Positions 15,118 through 24,021 of a stretch of 64,000 bases of DNA are shown here, piece by piece. The translations under genes were made by a program, and so were the position numbers. Origin of the DNA: JADYZU01 sp964540965 (GTDB taxonomy: Bacteria > Pseudomonadota > Alphaproteobacteria > Rhodobacterales > Rhodobacteraceae); NCBI GenBank assembly GCA_964540965.1, contig CAZIOT010000009.1:1-64000 (forward strand). Reading direction: 5' to 3'. The notes under the pieces were generated by a model that ran no database searches, had not been told where the DNA came from, and worked only from the letters and a program-made list of their open reading frames with translations. Position 1 is the stretch's first letter. The number at the start of each line of letters is the position of its first letter.

Positions 15118-17568
15118 TCAAAAATCCAGATTCGCCACGCTCAGCGCGTTCTGCTGGATGAACTCGCGGCGGGGTTCCACCGTGTCGCCCATCAGCTTGG
15201 TGAACAGGTCGTCGGCCTCGGTCACGTCGTCCACACGCACCTGCAACAGGGTCCGCGCCTCGGGGTCGAGGGTGGTTTCCCATAGCTGGTCGGGGTTCAT
15301 CTCGCCCAGACCCTTGTAGCGTTGCAGCGTCAGCCCCTTTTCGCCCTCTTGCAGGACCGCCTTCAGAAGGTCGAGCGGCCCGTGGATCAGTTGCGAGCGG
15401 TCCTTGCGCACCAGCACCGCCGGCAATTGGTAAACCTCTTGCAGGGACCGGGTGAAGGACCCGGTGCGCCGCGCTTCTCCCGACCGCAGCATGGCGCCGT
15501 CAAGGGTGCGGATCTCCTCGACCCCGCGCAGGATGCGCGCCAGACGGATGCCCTTGTCCTGGGTGATGCGCCCGGTCCAGCCGCGTTCGTATTCCAGCGC
15601 GATCAGGTCCAGCCGGCGGGCGATGGTGTCGGCGATGCCCTGCAGGTCGGCATCGACGGCGCCGGCGACAAAGGCGCCGGCAATCGCCGCCTGTTCCAGG
15701 ATATGGCGGGGGTAGTTGGTCGGAAAGGCGTCGAGCACCCGCTTGAGCTGCCGCGCTTCCTCGACCACGCGAACCAGGTCGGCGCCGGCCATTTCGGCGC
15801 CCGAACCCAGGCGCAGCACCGCGCCGTCGACGCCCTGCTGCACCAGGTAATCGTCCATCGCGGCCTGATCCTTGAGGTAAACCTCGGATTTCCCGCGCGA
15901 AACCTTGTACAGCGGCGGCTGGGCGATATAGACATGCCCCGCCTCGATCAGTTCGGGCATCTGGCGGAAGAAGAAGGTCAGCAACAGCGTGCGGATATGC
16001 GCGCCGTCGACGTCGGCGTCGGTCATGATGACGACCTTGTGGTAGCGCAGCTTTGACAGGTTGAATTCGTCCCGCCCGATGCCGGTGCCCAGCGCCATCA
16101 CCAGATTGCCGATTTCCTGCGATGACAGCATCCGGTCGAACCGCGCGCGTTCCACGTTCAGGATCTTGCCCTTGAGCGGCAGGATCGCCTGCGTCCGCCG
16201 GTCGCGCCCGGTCTGGGCCGAGCCGCCGGCGCTGTCGCCCTCGACAAGGAACACCTCGGTCTTGGACGGATCCTTTTCCGAACAATCCTTGAGCTTGGCG
16301 GCGTTGTAATCCATGTCCATCGGGTTCTTGCGCCGGGTCAGTTCCCGCGCCTTGCGCGCCGCCTCGCGCGCCAGCGCCGCCTCGACGATCTTGCCGATGA
16401 TGGCCTTTGCGGGCCCGGGGTTTTCCTCGAACCATTCCGCCAGCTTTTCGCCGACCAGCCCCTCGACTGCGGGGCGAACTTCGGACGACACCAGCTTGTC
16501 CTTGGTCTGGCTGGAGAATTTCGGGTCGGGCACCTTGACCGACAGCACGCATGTCAGCCCCTCGCGCGCATCATCGCCGGTGAAATCGACCTTCTCGCGC
16601 TTCTGGATGCCGCTGTCCTGCGCGTATTTGGTGATGGTCCGCGTCAGCGCGGCACGGAAGGCGGCCAGATGGGTGCCGCCGTCGCGCTGCGGGATGTTGT
16701 TGGTAAAGGGCAGCACGGTTTCGTGGTAGCTGTCGTTCCACCACATCGCGACCTCGACGCCGATGCCGCCACGTTCGCCGGTCATGTAGATCGGCGCCGG
16801 GATCAGCGGCGTCTTGGAGCGGTCAAGGTATTTGACGAATTCCCGCACGCCGCCTTCGTAATACAGCTCGGTATGCAGCGGCACGGCGGGGCGGTCATCC
16901 TCGAGGATGATGCGGACGCCGGAATTGAGGAAGGCCAGTTCGCGCAACCGCTTTTCCAGCACCTCGAAGTGATAGTCGAGATTCGAGAAGGTGCCCTCGG
17001 CATCGGCAAGCCGGCTTGAGGCGAGGAACCGCACCTCGGTGCCCTTTTCGCCGGGGGCGGGGCCGATTTCGCGCACATGTTCCACGGTGTCGCCGCGTTC
17101 GAAGCGGGCGAAATATTCGGTATCGTTGCGCCAGACCCGCAGTTCCAGCCAGTCGGACAGCGCATTCACCACCGACACGCCGACGCCGTGCAGCCCGCCC
17201 GACACCTTGTAGGCGTTGCCGTCATCGGCGGTATTGTCGAATTTGCCGCCGGCATGGAGCTGGGTCATGATGACCTCGGCGGCGGAAACGCCCTCTTCCC
17301 TGTGCATGTCGACGGGGATGCCGCGGCCGTTGTCGCGCACCGAGACGCTGGAATCGGCGTGAATTTTCACCCGCACTTCGGTGGCATGGCCGGCCAGCGC
17401 CTCGTCAATGCCGTTGTCGACCACCTCATAGACCATGTGGTGCAGGCCCGAGCCGTCGTCGGTGTCGCCGATATACATGCCCGGACGCTTGCGGACGGCA
17501 TCCAAGCCCCTGAGAACCTTGATGGAATCGGCGCCATAGGCATTGGCTGCGGCTGTTGCGGCGGACAT
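15118..17568 (-). CDS. gyrB: DNA gyrase subunit B
   Basis: 816 residues, standard length. GyrB supplies the ATPase of DNA gyrase. The GHKL ATP site is seen (EVVDNGIDEA, DNGRGIP, GGLHGVGVSVVNAL within about residues 45-130), then the transducer, then the TOPRIM domain with EGDSAGGSA and TDADVDGAHIRTLLL, and the GyrA-interacting tail with QRYKGLGEMN. It is encoded on the same strand as recF, dnaN and dnaA, but two unrelated genes (LysE-type and VOC-GNAT) separate it from recF. Confidence 0.98.
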   Translation of the reverse strand: MSAATAAANAYGADSIKVLRGLDAVRKRPGMYIGDTDDGSGLHHMVYEVVDNGIDEALAGHATEVRVKIHADSSVSVRDNGRGIPVDMHREEGVSAAEVIMTQLHAGGKFDNTADDGNAYKVSGGLHGVGVSVVNALSDWLELRVWRNDTEYFARFERGDTVEHVREIGPAPGEKGTEVRFLASSRLADAEGTFSNLDYHFEVLEKRLRELAFLNSGVRIILEDDRPAVPLHTELYYEGGVREFVKYLDRSKTPLIPAPIYMTGERGGIGVEVAMWWNDSYHETVLPFTNNIPQRDGGTHLAAFRAALTRTITKYAQDSGIQKREKVDFTGDDAREGLTCVLSVKVPDPKFSSQTKDKLVSSEVRPAVEGLVGEKLAEWFEENPGPAKAIIGKIVEAALAREAARKARELTRRKNPMDMDYNAAKLKDCSEKDPSKTEVFLVEGDSAGGSAQTGRDRRTQAILPLKGKILNVERARFDRMLSSQEIGNLVMALGTGIGRDEFNLSKLRYHKVVIMTDADVDGAHIRTLLLTFFFRQMPELIEAGHVYIAQPPLYKVSRGKSEVYLKDQAAMDDYLVQQGVDGAVLRLGSGAEMAGADLVRVVEEARQLKRVLDAFPTNYPRHILEQAAIAGAFVAGAVDADLQGIADTIARRLDLIALEYERGWTGRITQDKGIRLARILRGVEEIRTLDGAMLRSGEARRTGSFTRSLQEVYQLPAVLVRKDRSQLIHGPLDLLKAVLQEGEKGLTLQRYKGLGEMNPDQLWETTLDPEARTLLQVRVDDVTEADDLFTKLMGDTVEPRREFIQQNALSVANLDF

Positions 17569-17650
17569 GGGGGATTTCCTGACTTCAAACCTGCGGGTTT
17601 ATACCCGCCATGGGGGGCATTGTCACGCTTTCCCCCCATATTTTGCGGGC

Positions 17651-18271
17651 TCAAAGCACGGGAATGACCAGCCCGACGCAGATCAGCAGAACCCCGGCGC
17701 CCACGGTCATCCGCCGGATGGCGGCGGGGCTGGACAAGAGCCGCCGCGCCCGGTCGATGAACAGGGCAAGGCCGAGGTTGCCCAGCATCGGCACCACGGC
17801 GGAAATCAGGATGATCGCGACGATGTCGGGCCAGCGCAGGCGGTCGAGCGGGAAGAATCCGGGCAGCGCGCCCATGTAGAACAGGATCGCCTTGGGGTTG
17901 CCGATGACCGCGGCAAGGCCGACGGTAAACCCCGCCCACATGCCGGGTCGGGTGAGGTGGCGGTCGGTGCCGGGCGCCGTGGCCGGATTGCGCAAAAGAA
18001 GCAGGCCCATGCCGATGAACACCGCCGCGGCGACCCAGCGCAGCACGGTCAGGAAATCGCCGTAGAGCGACAGGATCCACGACAGGCCCAGGATGGCGGC
18101 CAGTGGCCAGACCAGGTCGCCCAGCGCCACGCCCACCGCCAAGGGCCAGGCGGCGGCAAAGCCGCCGGCCATGGTGCGGGCGGTCAGTGCCACCCAGACC
18201 GGGCCGGGCACCGCCCAAAGCGCCGCCATGCCGCCGGCATAGGCCAGAAGTTGCCAGAAGGTGACGGTCAA
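17651..18271 (-). CDS. LysE family exporter
   Basis: 206 residues with six hydrophobic segments and the RhtB/LysE N-terminal signature (WAVPGPVWVALTARTMAGGF) plus VIGNPKAILFYMGALPGFF. These carriers export amino acids or related metabolites. The start is a TTG at 18271 overlapping the stop of the upstream gene (TTGA), which fits the family N-terminus (MTVTFWQLLAYAGGMAALW) better than the longer upstream frame. Coupling to the VOC-GNAT gene suggests a joint role in handling a small molecule. Confidence 0.85.
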   Translation of the reverse strand: MTVTFWQLLAYAGGMAALWAVPGPVWVALTARTMAGGFAAAWPLAVGVALGDLVWPLAAILGLSWILSLYGDFLTVLRWVAAAVFIGMGLLLLRNPATAPGTDRHLTRPGMWAGFTVGLAAVIGNPKAILFYMGALPGFFPLDRLRWPDIVAIILISAVVPMLGNLGLALFIDRARRLLSSPAAIRRMTVGAGVLLICVGLVIPVL

Positions 18272-19215
18272 ATCAGGCTGCCCATCATGTCGAGTTCGGC
18301 GCTGTCGTCCCAGGTTACACCCTTCAGCGGCAGCACCATCAGCACTTCGGCCGGCTCGCGTTTCGTCTTGCCGGTGCGGGCGCCAAGCATGTCGGTCCAA
18401 AGGAGCGGGTTCGGCGCCTTGCGGAACCCGGCGGCGGCGTAAAGCGGGGCTTCGCCGAACAGGATCACTGCCTGCGCCGGGCCCTGTGCCGCCTTGTCGA
18501 TGGCGGCGCGGACCAGCCGGGCGGCATGGCCCTGCCCGCGATGGCCGGCGTCGGTCGCGACCTCGGCCAGCCCTGCTACGGTCATCAGCCGCCTGCCCAG
18601 CCGCACCGCGCGCAATTGCGCGGCAACATGGGCGATCACCCGGCCATCGGCCCGGATCAGGTGGCGCCAGTGATGGCGGGTCTGGTAAAAGCTGCGGCCG
18701 CCGAAATCGGTGTCGAAGGACTGGGCAAGCAGCGCGGCGATGGCGCTGTCGATCTCCGGCGTCAGATCGGCCTCAACCACGGTCTCGACCCCGCCGGGCA
18801 GGGTCAGGCTGCCATCGGGGCCAAGCGGCCAGAACGGATTCAGCGCGACTTCCCAGACATGGCCGTCAGGGTCGGCCCAATAGCCGGAATAGCCGCCCCA
18901 GAACACCGCCTCGGGCGGTTTCAGCGGCGTGGCGCCGGCGGCAAGCGCCAGCGCAAAGGCGGCATCGACCTCGGCCCGGGTGGCGAAATTCTGCGCGAGC
19001 GTCATCGCCCCGGTGCCCAACCCCGCGCCGGGCCGCCCCTGATCGGCAGCAAGATCCGCGCGGCCGAACAGGCCAAGGACGCTGCCCTGCATCTGGTAAA
19101 AGGACACACCTTCGGCCCCGTCCGCCGGGGTCCAGCCCAGCGCGGCATAAAACCCCCGCGCCCGCGCCAGATCGGCCACGCCAAGGGTGATGAGCGTCAC
19201 GCGCTGCGGTGTCAT
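18268..19215 (-). CDS. VOC (glyoxalase-like) - GNAT acetyltransferase fusion
   Basis: 315 residues from the ATG at 19215 (AAGGA upstream on minus; an in-frame start 18 codons earlier lacks a site). Residues about 5-140 form a glyoxalase/bleomycin-resistance (VOC) domain: VTLITLGVADLARARGFYAALGW, then GYWADPDGHVWEVALNPFW. Residues about 150-300 form a GNAT-type acyltransferase with acetyl-CoA loop GHRGQGHAARL and FGEAPLYAAAGF. No frameshift separates the domains. The VOC part is typical of stand-alone proteins, so this is a gene fusion. Coupled to the LysE exporter; a detoxification or metabolite-modification role is inferred. Confidence 0.8.
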   Translation of the reverse strand: MTPQRVTLITLGVADLARARGFYAALGWTPADGAEGVSFYQMQGSVLGLFGRADLAADQGRPGAGLGTGAMTLAQNFATRAEVDAAFALALAAGATPLKPPEAVFWGGYSGYWADPDGHVWEVALNPFWPLGPDGSLTLPGGVETVVEADLTPEIDSAIAALLAQSFDTDFGGRSFYQTRHHWRHLIRADGRVIAHVAAQLRAVRLGRRLMTVAGLAEVATDAGHRGQGHAARLVRAAIDKAAQGPAQAVILFGEAPLYAAAGFRKAPNPLLWTDMLGARTGKTKREPAEVLMVLPLKGVTWDDSAELDMMGSLI

Positions 19216-19272
19216 TGTCGGCCTTTCCTTCTGCCGCGCGACATTGGCGCCGCCCGGCGGTGCCGGCAAGGG

Positions 19273-20358
19273 TCAGGCGCTGTGCAACGCGCTGCCACCC
19301 GGCGTTTCGGTCACTTGCCAGTGCTGCGCCCGCTGCCCCAGTTCCTCGAACAGTTCGGCGCCGGTGCCGGTCATGAACGCCTGCGCGCCCAGGGCGCAGA
19401 TCTCGTCATAGAGCGCGGCCCGGCGGCCGGCGTCGAGATGGGCGGCCACCTCGTCCAGCAGCAGGATCGGCGGGCTGCCGTCGCGGGCCGATAAAGCGCG
19501 GGCATTGGCAAGGATCAGCGAGATAAGCAGCGCCTTCTGTTCGCCGGTCGAACATTCGGCGGCGGCGATCCCCTTGGCGTCCCACAGCGCCGACAGGTCG
19601 GCGCGATGCGGGCCGATCAGGGTGCGCCCGGCCGACAGGTCGCGCTGGCGGTTGCGGGCCAGGACCTCGGCCAGGCCGGCTTCGTCGCCGGGCGGTTCGG
19701 CCTCGGCATGGGTCAGCGCCAGCGTGGCGGCGGGAAAGGCCGATGCCGCACCCGCCTGCGCCGCGGCCAGCGCGTCAAGCGCCTGCAGCCGGTTCGCCGT
19801 CATCCGCGCCCCCGCCTGCGCCATCTGCTGTTCCAGCGCGACATACCAATGCCCGTCACGCACCATGTCCTTGAGCAGGCGGTTCCTTTCGCGCATCGCC
19901 TTGTCATAGTCGATGACCGCCTGCGCGTGGTCGGGAAGAAAGCTCATCGTCGCGCGGTCAAGAAAGCGTCGCCGGCCCTCGGCGCCCTCGATCCACAGGC
20001 GGTCCATTGCCGGGATCAGCCAGAGGACGGCGGCGATCCGCGCCAGCCCGACCTGCGCCGAAGCCTTGCCGTCGATCCTGACCTCGCGGCTCTGGCCGGG
20101 CTCGGCCCAGGTCTCGACCTCGTGCCCGGCGATGTCGGCGGCGACCTTCCAGCCAAGCTGTTCGGGGCGGCGGGCAAGATCGCCGGTCGCGGCACCACGC
20201 AGGCCGCGGCCGGGCGACAGCAGCGAGATCGCCTCGATCAGGTTGGTCTTGCCGGCACCGTTCGGCCCGTGCAGCGCCACCGGCCGGCCGTCGAACTGCA
20301 GCCGCCGGGCGCGGTGCGAGCGGAAATGCGACAGGGTGAGATGGGTGAGAACGGCCAT
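19273..20358 (-). CDS. recF: DNA replication/repair protein RecF
   Basis: 361 residues, family length. RecF is an SMC-like ATPase that loads RecA at gaps with RecO/RecR. Walker A is GPNGAGKTN (31-39), followed by the ABC-type signature region and Walker B/D-loop LLLDEVAAHLD. It lies directly downstream of dnaN in the conserved dnaA-dnaN-recF order; the 70-base space before it contains two large palindromes. Confidence 0.96.
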   Translation of the reverse strand: MAVLTHLTLSHFRSHRARRLQFDGRPVALHGPNGAGKTNLIEAISLLSPGRGLRGAATGDLARRPEQLGWKVAADIAGHEVETWAEPGQSREVRIDGKASAQVGLARIAAVLWLIPAMDRLWIEGAEGRRRFLDRATMSFLPDHAQAVIDYDKAMRERNRLLKDMVRDGHWYVALEQQMAQAGARMTANRLQALDALAAAQAGAASAFPAATLALTHAEAEPPGDEAGLAEVLARNRQRDLSAGRTLIGPHRADLSALWDAKGIAAAECSTGEQKALLISLILANARALSARDGSPPILLLDEVAAHLDAGRRAALYDEICALGAQAFMTGTGAELFEELGQRAQHWQVTETPGGSALHSA

Positions 20359-20371
20359 CGGTTTCCGCAGG

Positions 20372-20425
20372 GGTCAGGAAATTCGCGAATTTCCTGACCT
20401 GCCGGAAATTTCGCGAAATTTCCGG
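20372..20425. repeat. Tandem palindromes in dnaN-recF intergenic region
   Basis: Two perfect palindromes: 20372-20399 (28 bases) and 20402-20425 (24 bases), separated by two bases. Both have a TCGCGA centre and GGAAAT-type arms (core AATTCGCGAATT and AATTTCGCGAAATT). They fill almost all of the 70-base space between dnaN and recF. They could act as an mRNA hairpin, a protein-binding site or a dispersed palindromic repeat; no T-run follows. Confidence 0.85.
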
Positions 20426-20428
20426 AGC

Positions 20429-21547
20429 CTAGACCCGCATCGGCATCACGACATAGACGGCGCTCGTGTCGTTGCCTTCGCGCATCAGGGTGGGGTCGTT
20501 GGACGAGTTGAACAGGAACACCGCGTTCTCGCGGTCGACCTGGCTGGCGATTTCCAGCAGGTATTTGGCGTTGAATCCGATGTCGAGCTTTTCGTCGCCA
20601 TAGGCGACGGCCAGTTCCTCTTCCGCAGCGCCGCTGTCGGGCGCGTTGACCGACAGGACCAGCCTGTCCTCGTCCAGGCTCATCTTCACCGCGCGCGACC
20701 GCTCCGACGACACGGTGGCGACGCGGTCGACCGCGCGGGCGAATTCCGCGGCATCAACCTCGAGCCGGCGGGCGTTGCCGGTCGGGATGACGCGGGTGTA
20801 GTCCGGAAAGGTGCCGTCGATGACCTTGGAGGTCAGGGTGATCGCCGGGGTGGCAAAGCGGATCTTGGTCTCGCTGACGCTGACCGCGATCTGCGCCTCG
20901 TCATCGTCCAGCAGCTTGCGCAATTCGCCCACGGTCTTGCGCGGCACGATGACGCCGGCCATGCCCTCGGCCCCCGGCGGCAGGGGCGCGTCGATCCGGG
21001 CAAGGCGGTGGCCGTCGGTCGCGACGCAGCGCAGCATGGCGCCATCTTCGGACTGGGCGACATGCATGTAGACGCCGTTCAGGTAATAGCGGGTTTCCTC
21101 GGTCGAGATGGCGAATTTCGACTTGTCGAACAACCGCCGCAGCACCGGCGCCGGGGCGGCGAAATTGGTGGCATAGTCCGACGAGGCCATGACCGGGAAA
21201 TCCTCGCGCGGAAGCGTGGCCAGCGCGAAAGTCGACCGCCCTGCGGAAATCGTCAGGCGGCCCGGTTGCTGGTTGTCGGCAAGGGTGACCAGCGCGCCAT
21301 CGGGCAGCTTGCGCACAATCTCGTTCAGCAGGACGGCGGCGACCGTGGTGGCGCCGGCCTTTTCGACCATCGCCGGGGCGCGATCCACGACCTCGATGTC
21401 AAGATCGGTGGCGCGGAATTGCACGCTGTCGCCCTCGGCCTCGATCAGCACATTGGCGAGAATCGGGATCGTGTTGCGCCGTTCGACGACCGATTGCGCC
21501 TGGGCCACGGCCTTGAGCAGCGCGCCGCGTTCGATGCTGAATTTCAT
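20429..21547 (-). CDS. dnaN: DNA polymerase III beta subunit (sliding clamp)
   Basis: 372 residues, standard length for the three-domain clamp that tethers Pol III to DNA. The N-terminus MKFSIERGALLKAVAQAQSV and NTIPILANVLIEA, the middle VIPRKTVGELRKLL and the C-terminal hydrophobic-cleft ending YVVMPMRV are conserved. It lies 80 bases downstream of dnaA on the same strand and is probably cotranscribed. Confidence 0.98.
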   Translation of the reverse strand: MKFSIERGALLKAVAQAQSVVERRNTIPILANVLIEAEGDSVQFRATDLDIEVVDRAPAMVEKAGATTVAAVLLNEIVRKLPDGALVTLADNQQPGRLTISAGRSTFALATLPREDFPVMASSDYATNFAAPAPVLRRLFDKSKFAISTEETRYYLNGVYMHVAQSEDGAMLRCVATDGHRLARIDAPLPPGAEGMAGVIVPRKTVGELRKLLDDDEAQIAVSVSETKIRFATPAITLTSKVIDGTFPDYTRVIPTGNARRLEVDAAEFARAVDRVATVSSERSRAVKMSLDEDRLVLSVNAPDSGAAEEELAVAYGDEKLDIGFNAKYLLEIASQVDRENAVFLFNSSNDPTLMREGNDTSAVYVVMPMRV

Positions 21548-21627
21548 CTTCCTACCCCCGGTCCGCCCGGCGCCAACGCCGGGACGCGAACCCTAGCCGA
21601 TTCCCGCCGTTGCTCAAGAGGGCTGGA

Positions 21628-22977
21628 CTATCCTTCCAGCGCGCGACGCAGAAGCTCCACATCATCGGCGATCTGGCTGTCGGTGGCCATCAGTTCCTCG
21701 ATCCGGCGGACGCCGTGCATGATCGTGGTGTGGTCGCGCCCGCCGAACCGCCGGCCGATTTCCGGCAGCGAGCGGTTGGTCAGCGTCTTGGCCAGATACA
21801 TCGCCATCTGCCGCGGCCGCGCATAGGACCGCAGCCGCTTTGGCCCGATCATGTCGGACAGGCGGATGTTGAAGTGATCGGACACCTTGCGCTGGATTTC
21901 CTCGATCGAGATCTTGCGGTCGTGGCTGCGCAGCATGTCGGCCAGACAATCCTGCGTCAGTTCCAGCGTGATCTCGCGCCCGACAAGGCTGGCAAAGGCG
22001 TAAAGCCGGGTCAGGGCGCCTTCCAGAATGCGGACGTTGGTCGAGATCCGGTGCGCGAGGAATTCCAGCACGCCGGGCTGGATCGCGATGTCGCCATACT
22101 GGCCGGCATAGAAATCGGCCTTGGATTGCAGCACGCCCAGCCGCAGTTCGTAATCGGTCGGGTGCAGGTCGACGACAAGGCCGCACTGCAGGCGCGACTT
22201 GATCCGTTCCTCGAGATCCTTGATCTCGCCCGGCGAACGGTCGGCCGAGATGATGATCTGCTTGCGGGCATCGACCAGCGCGTTGAACGTGTGAAAGAAT
22301 TCCTCTTGCGTGGAATCCTTGCCGGCCATGAACTGCACGTCATCGACCATCAGCACGTCGACGGCGCGGAACAGCTGCTTGAAATCCATCATGCGGCGGT
22401 CGCGCAGGGCGGTGATGAAGCGATACATGAACTGTTCGGCCGACAGGTACAGCACCTTGAGATGCGGCTGGCGCGAGCGCAATTCATGCGCGATGGCATG
22501 CATGAGGTGGGTCTTGCCAAGGCCGACCCCGCCATAAAGGAACAGCGGGTTGAAGGTGACGGCGGCGCCTTCGGCGACGCGACGGGCCGCGGCATGGGCC
22601 AGTTCGTTCGGCTTGCCGACCACGAAACGGTCAAAGGTGAAACGGTGGTCCAGACCCTCGGCCGGGTCGTCCTGTGTCTCGGGCTGGTCCTCGGGCGCGG
22701 GCTCGGCGGCGGTATCGGCGGGCGCGGCCTTGCGCAGGCCCTGCGTGGCGAAGGCCAGCCGTTGCGCGGCCAGCCCGGCGCGTCCGGCGTGGTAAAGGAT
22801 CTGCTCGCCGAAGTGCTGCGCGACATAGGTGCCCATGAAGCTGGTCGGCACCCGCAGCGTCAGAACGCCGTCCTTCAGCGTGCCAAAGCCCAGCGGCTCG
22901 ATCCAGTTGCGGTAATTGTTGGCGCCGACGGTGACACGCAATTCATCCCTGATCGCTCCCCACAGTTCGCTTGGCAT
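21628..22977 (-). CDS. dnaA: Chromosomal replication initiator DnaA
   Basis: 449 residues. Domain I (about 1-75) is followed by a Pro/Glu-rich linker (about 84-108) and the AAA+ domain with Walker A GGVGLGKTH (149-157) and Walker B LMVDDVQF. The C-terminal DNA-binding domain carries the DnaA signature GRDHTTIMHGVRRIEEL. The upstream region is a 630-base intergenic space facing rpsT, which is the likely promoter region and may contribute to cell-cycle control. Confidence 0.98.
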   Translation of the reverse strand: MPSELWGAIRDELRVTVGANNYRNWIEPLGFGTLKDGVLTLRVPTSFMGTYVAQHFGEQILYHAGRAGLAAQRLAFATQGLRKAAPADTAAEPAPEDQPETQDDPAEGLDHRFTFDRFVVGKPNELAHAAARRVAEGAAVTFNPLFLYGGVGLGKTHLMHAIAHELRSRQPHLKVLYLSAEQFMYRFITALRDRRMMDFKQLFRAVDVLMVDDVQFMAGKDSTQEEFFHTFNALVDARKQIIISADRSPGEIKDLEERIKSRLQCGLVVDLHPTDYELRLGVLQSKADFYAGQYGDIAIQPGVLEFLAHRISTNVRILEGALTRLYAFASLVGREITLELTQDCLADMLRSHDRKISIEEIQRKVSDHFNIRLSDMIGPKRLRSYARPRQMAMYLAKTLTNRSLPEIGRRFGGRDHTTIMHGVRRIEELMATDSQIADDVELLRRALEG

Positions 22978-23607
22978 CGTTGTCCCAGACCCAGTTCATT
23001 CCGTTCGCGGCGCGAATGCCGCGGGCAACCCCCCAAGGCTGCCCTTCCTTCTGCGACGGACAAGGGAAAAGAACGCGCAGTCCGGGGGTGAGTCCCCGTC
23101 CTGCCGCCGGCCCGGTCGCGGCATCACGCCGCCACCTGCCCCGGAAGAATAGCCGACTGGCCGCGGCATTGCTGCCGCGCAAACCTGCCCCGCCGACACA
23201 GCCCCAAGCTGCACACGGGTCTTAGGCCAACCGGCGCCCCATGGTGGCCCCGCCTTCCCCAAGGCCGGGTCCGCCCGCCGGTTTCAGTCTCTCGGTTCCC
23301 CCGGAACCCTGTGAATCGCAGCGCCAAGCTAGCAACTGGCTTGGACCGGCTTCAACCGAACAACCTGCTTGACGCCGGCTTTCACGACAAAGAATCCCCC
23401 CGCCCAAGGATTCCGGCAGGGTTGCGTGTTGCTGCTGTGGCAGTGGTGCCAAGGCACCCGGATTTGCGGGGCGCGGCGACGCGAGGGGATTGACAGGCCC
23501 GCTCATGTCCAGGCCCCGAGTCGCGATGTCGTGAACGCAAAGGGGGCGCGCCCGCAGGCACGCCCCCCCCTGGTTTTTCCTGTGGCGCGTTGCCTCAGCC
23601 CCAGGGC
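22978..23607. other. dnaA-rpsT intergenic region (630 bases, no gene)
   Basis: No credible coding frame. It should hold the dnaA promoter on minus and the rpsT terminator. Five GANTC (CcrM methylation) sites are seen at 23090, 23313, 23392, 23409 and 23518. I find no TTATCCACA-type DnaA box and no AT-rich unwinding stretch, so an origin here is not supported by sequence alone. A short hairpin pairs CCAAGC at about 23325 with GCTTGG at about 23339. Confidence 0.6.
23542..23567 (-). terminator. GC-rich hairpin downstream of rpsT
   Basis: GGGGGCG (23542-23548) pairs with CGCCCCC (23561-23567), with further G/C pairing outside. On minus it follows the rpsT stop by about 40 bases and is trailed by TTT. 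A probable terminator or transcript-end hairpin. Confidence 0.6.
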
Positions 23608-23880
23608 TCAGGCCTGGGTGCCGACGGCCTTGACCCGCGCGGCAAGGCGCGAAACCTTGCGCGAGGCGGTGTTCTTGTGGAACAGGCCCTTGGTCACGCC
23701 ACGCATCAATTCGGGCTGGGCGGCCTTGAGCGCGGCGGCCGCGGCATCCTTGTCACCCGAGGCGATCGCCTCTTCGACCTTGCGCAGGAACGTGCGGATG
23801 CGCGACTTGCGCATCTTGTTGATGTCCTGACGACGCTCGGACTGACGGGCGCGCTTGGCGGATTGGGCGGTATTGGCCAT
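23608..23880 (-). CDS. rpsT: 30S ribosomal protein S20
   Basis: 90 residues, highly basic, all helical, with the family start MANTAQSAKRARQSERRQ and LFHKNTASRKVSRLAARV near the end. S20 is a primary 16S rRNA-binding protein. It is upstream of dnaA on the same strand, the usual order in this bacterial group, and has its own hairpin terminator. Confidence 0.97.
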   Translation of the reverse strand: MANTAQSAKRARQSERRQDINKMRKSRIRTFLRKVEEAIASGDKDAAAAALKAAQPELMRGVTKGLFHKNTASRKVSRLAARVKAVGTQA

Positions 23881-24021
23881 CTGGGCTTTCTCGTTCGCGG
23901 TTCATGTTTCGGAATGCCATGAACCCACCCCGGTCGCAGACCGGAACGAATCTTGCCAAAGCGGGCCCACGCGCATGTCGGAGGCGCCTTTAGCGCATGT
24001 CGGCCGGGAAGGAAAGCCCGT

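Noticed and set aside
22978..23607. oriC next to dnaA.
   Set aside because: No TTATCCACA-like boxes and no AT-rich unwinding element in the intergenic region.
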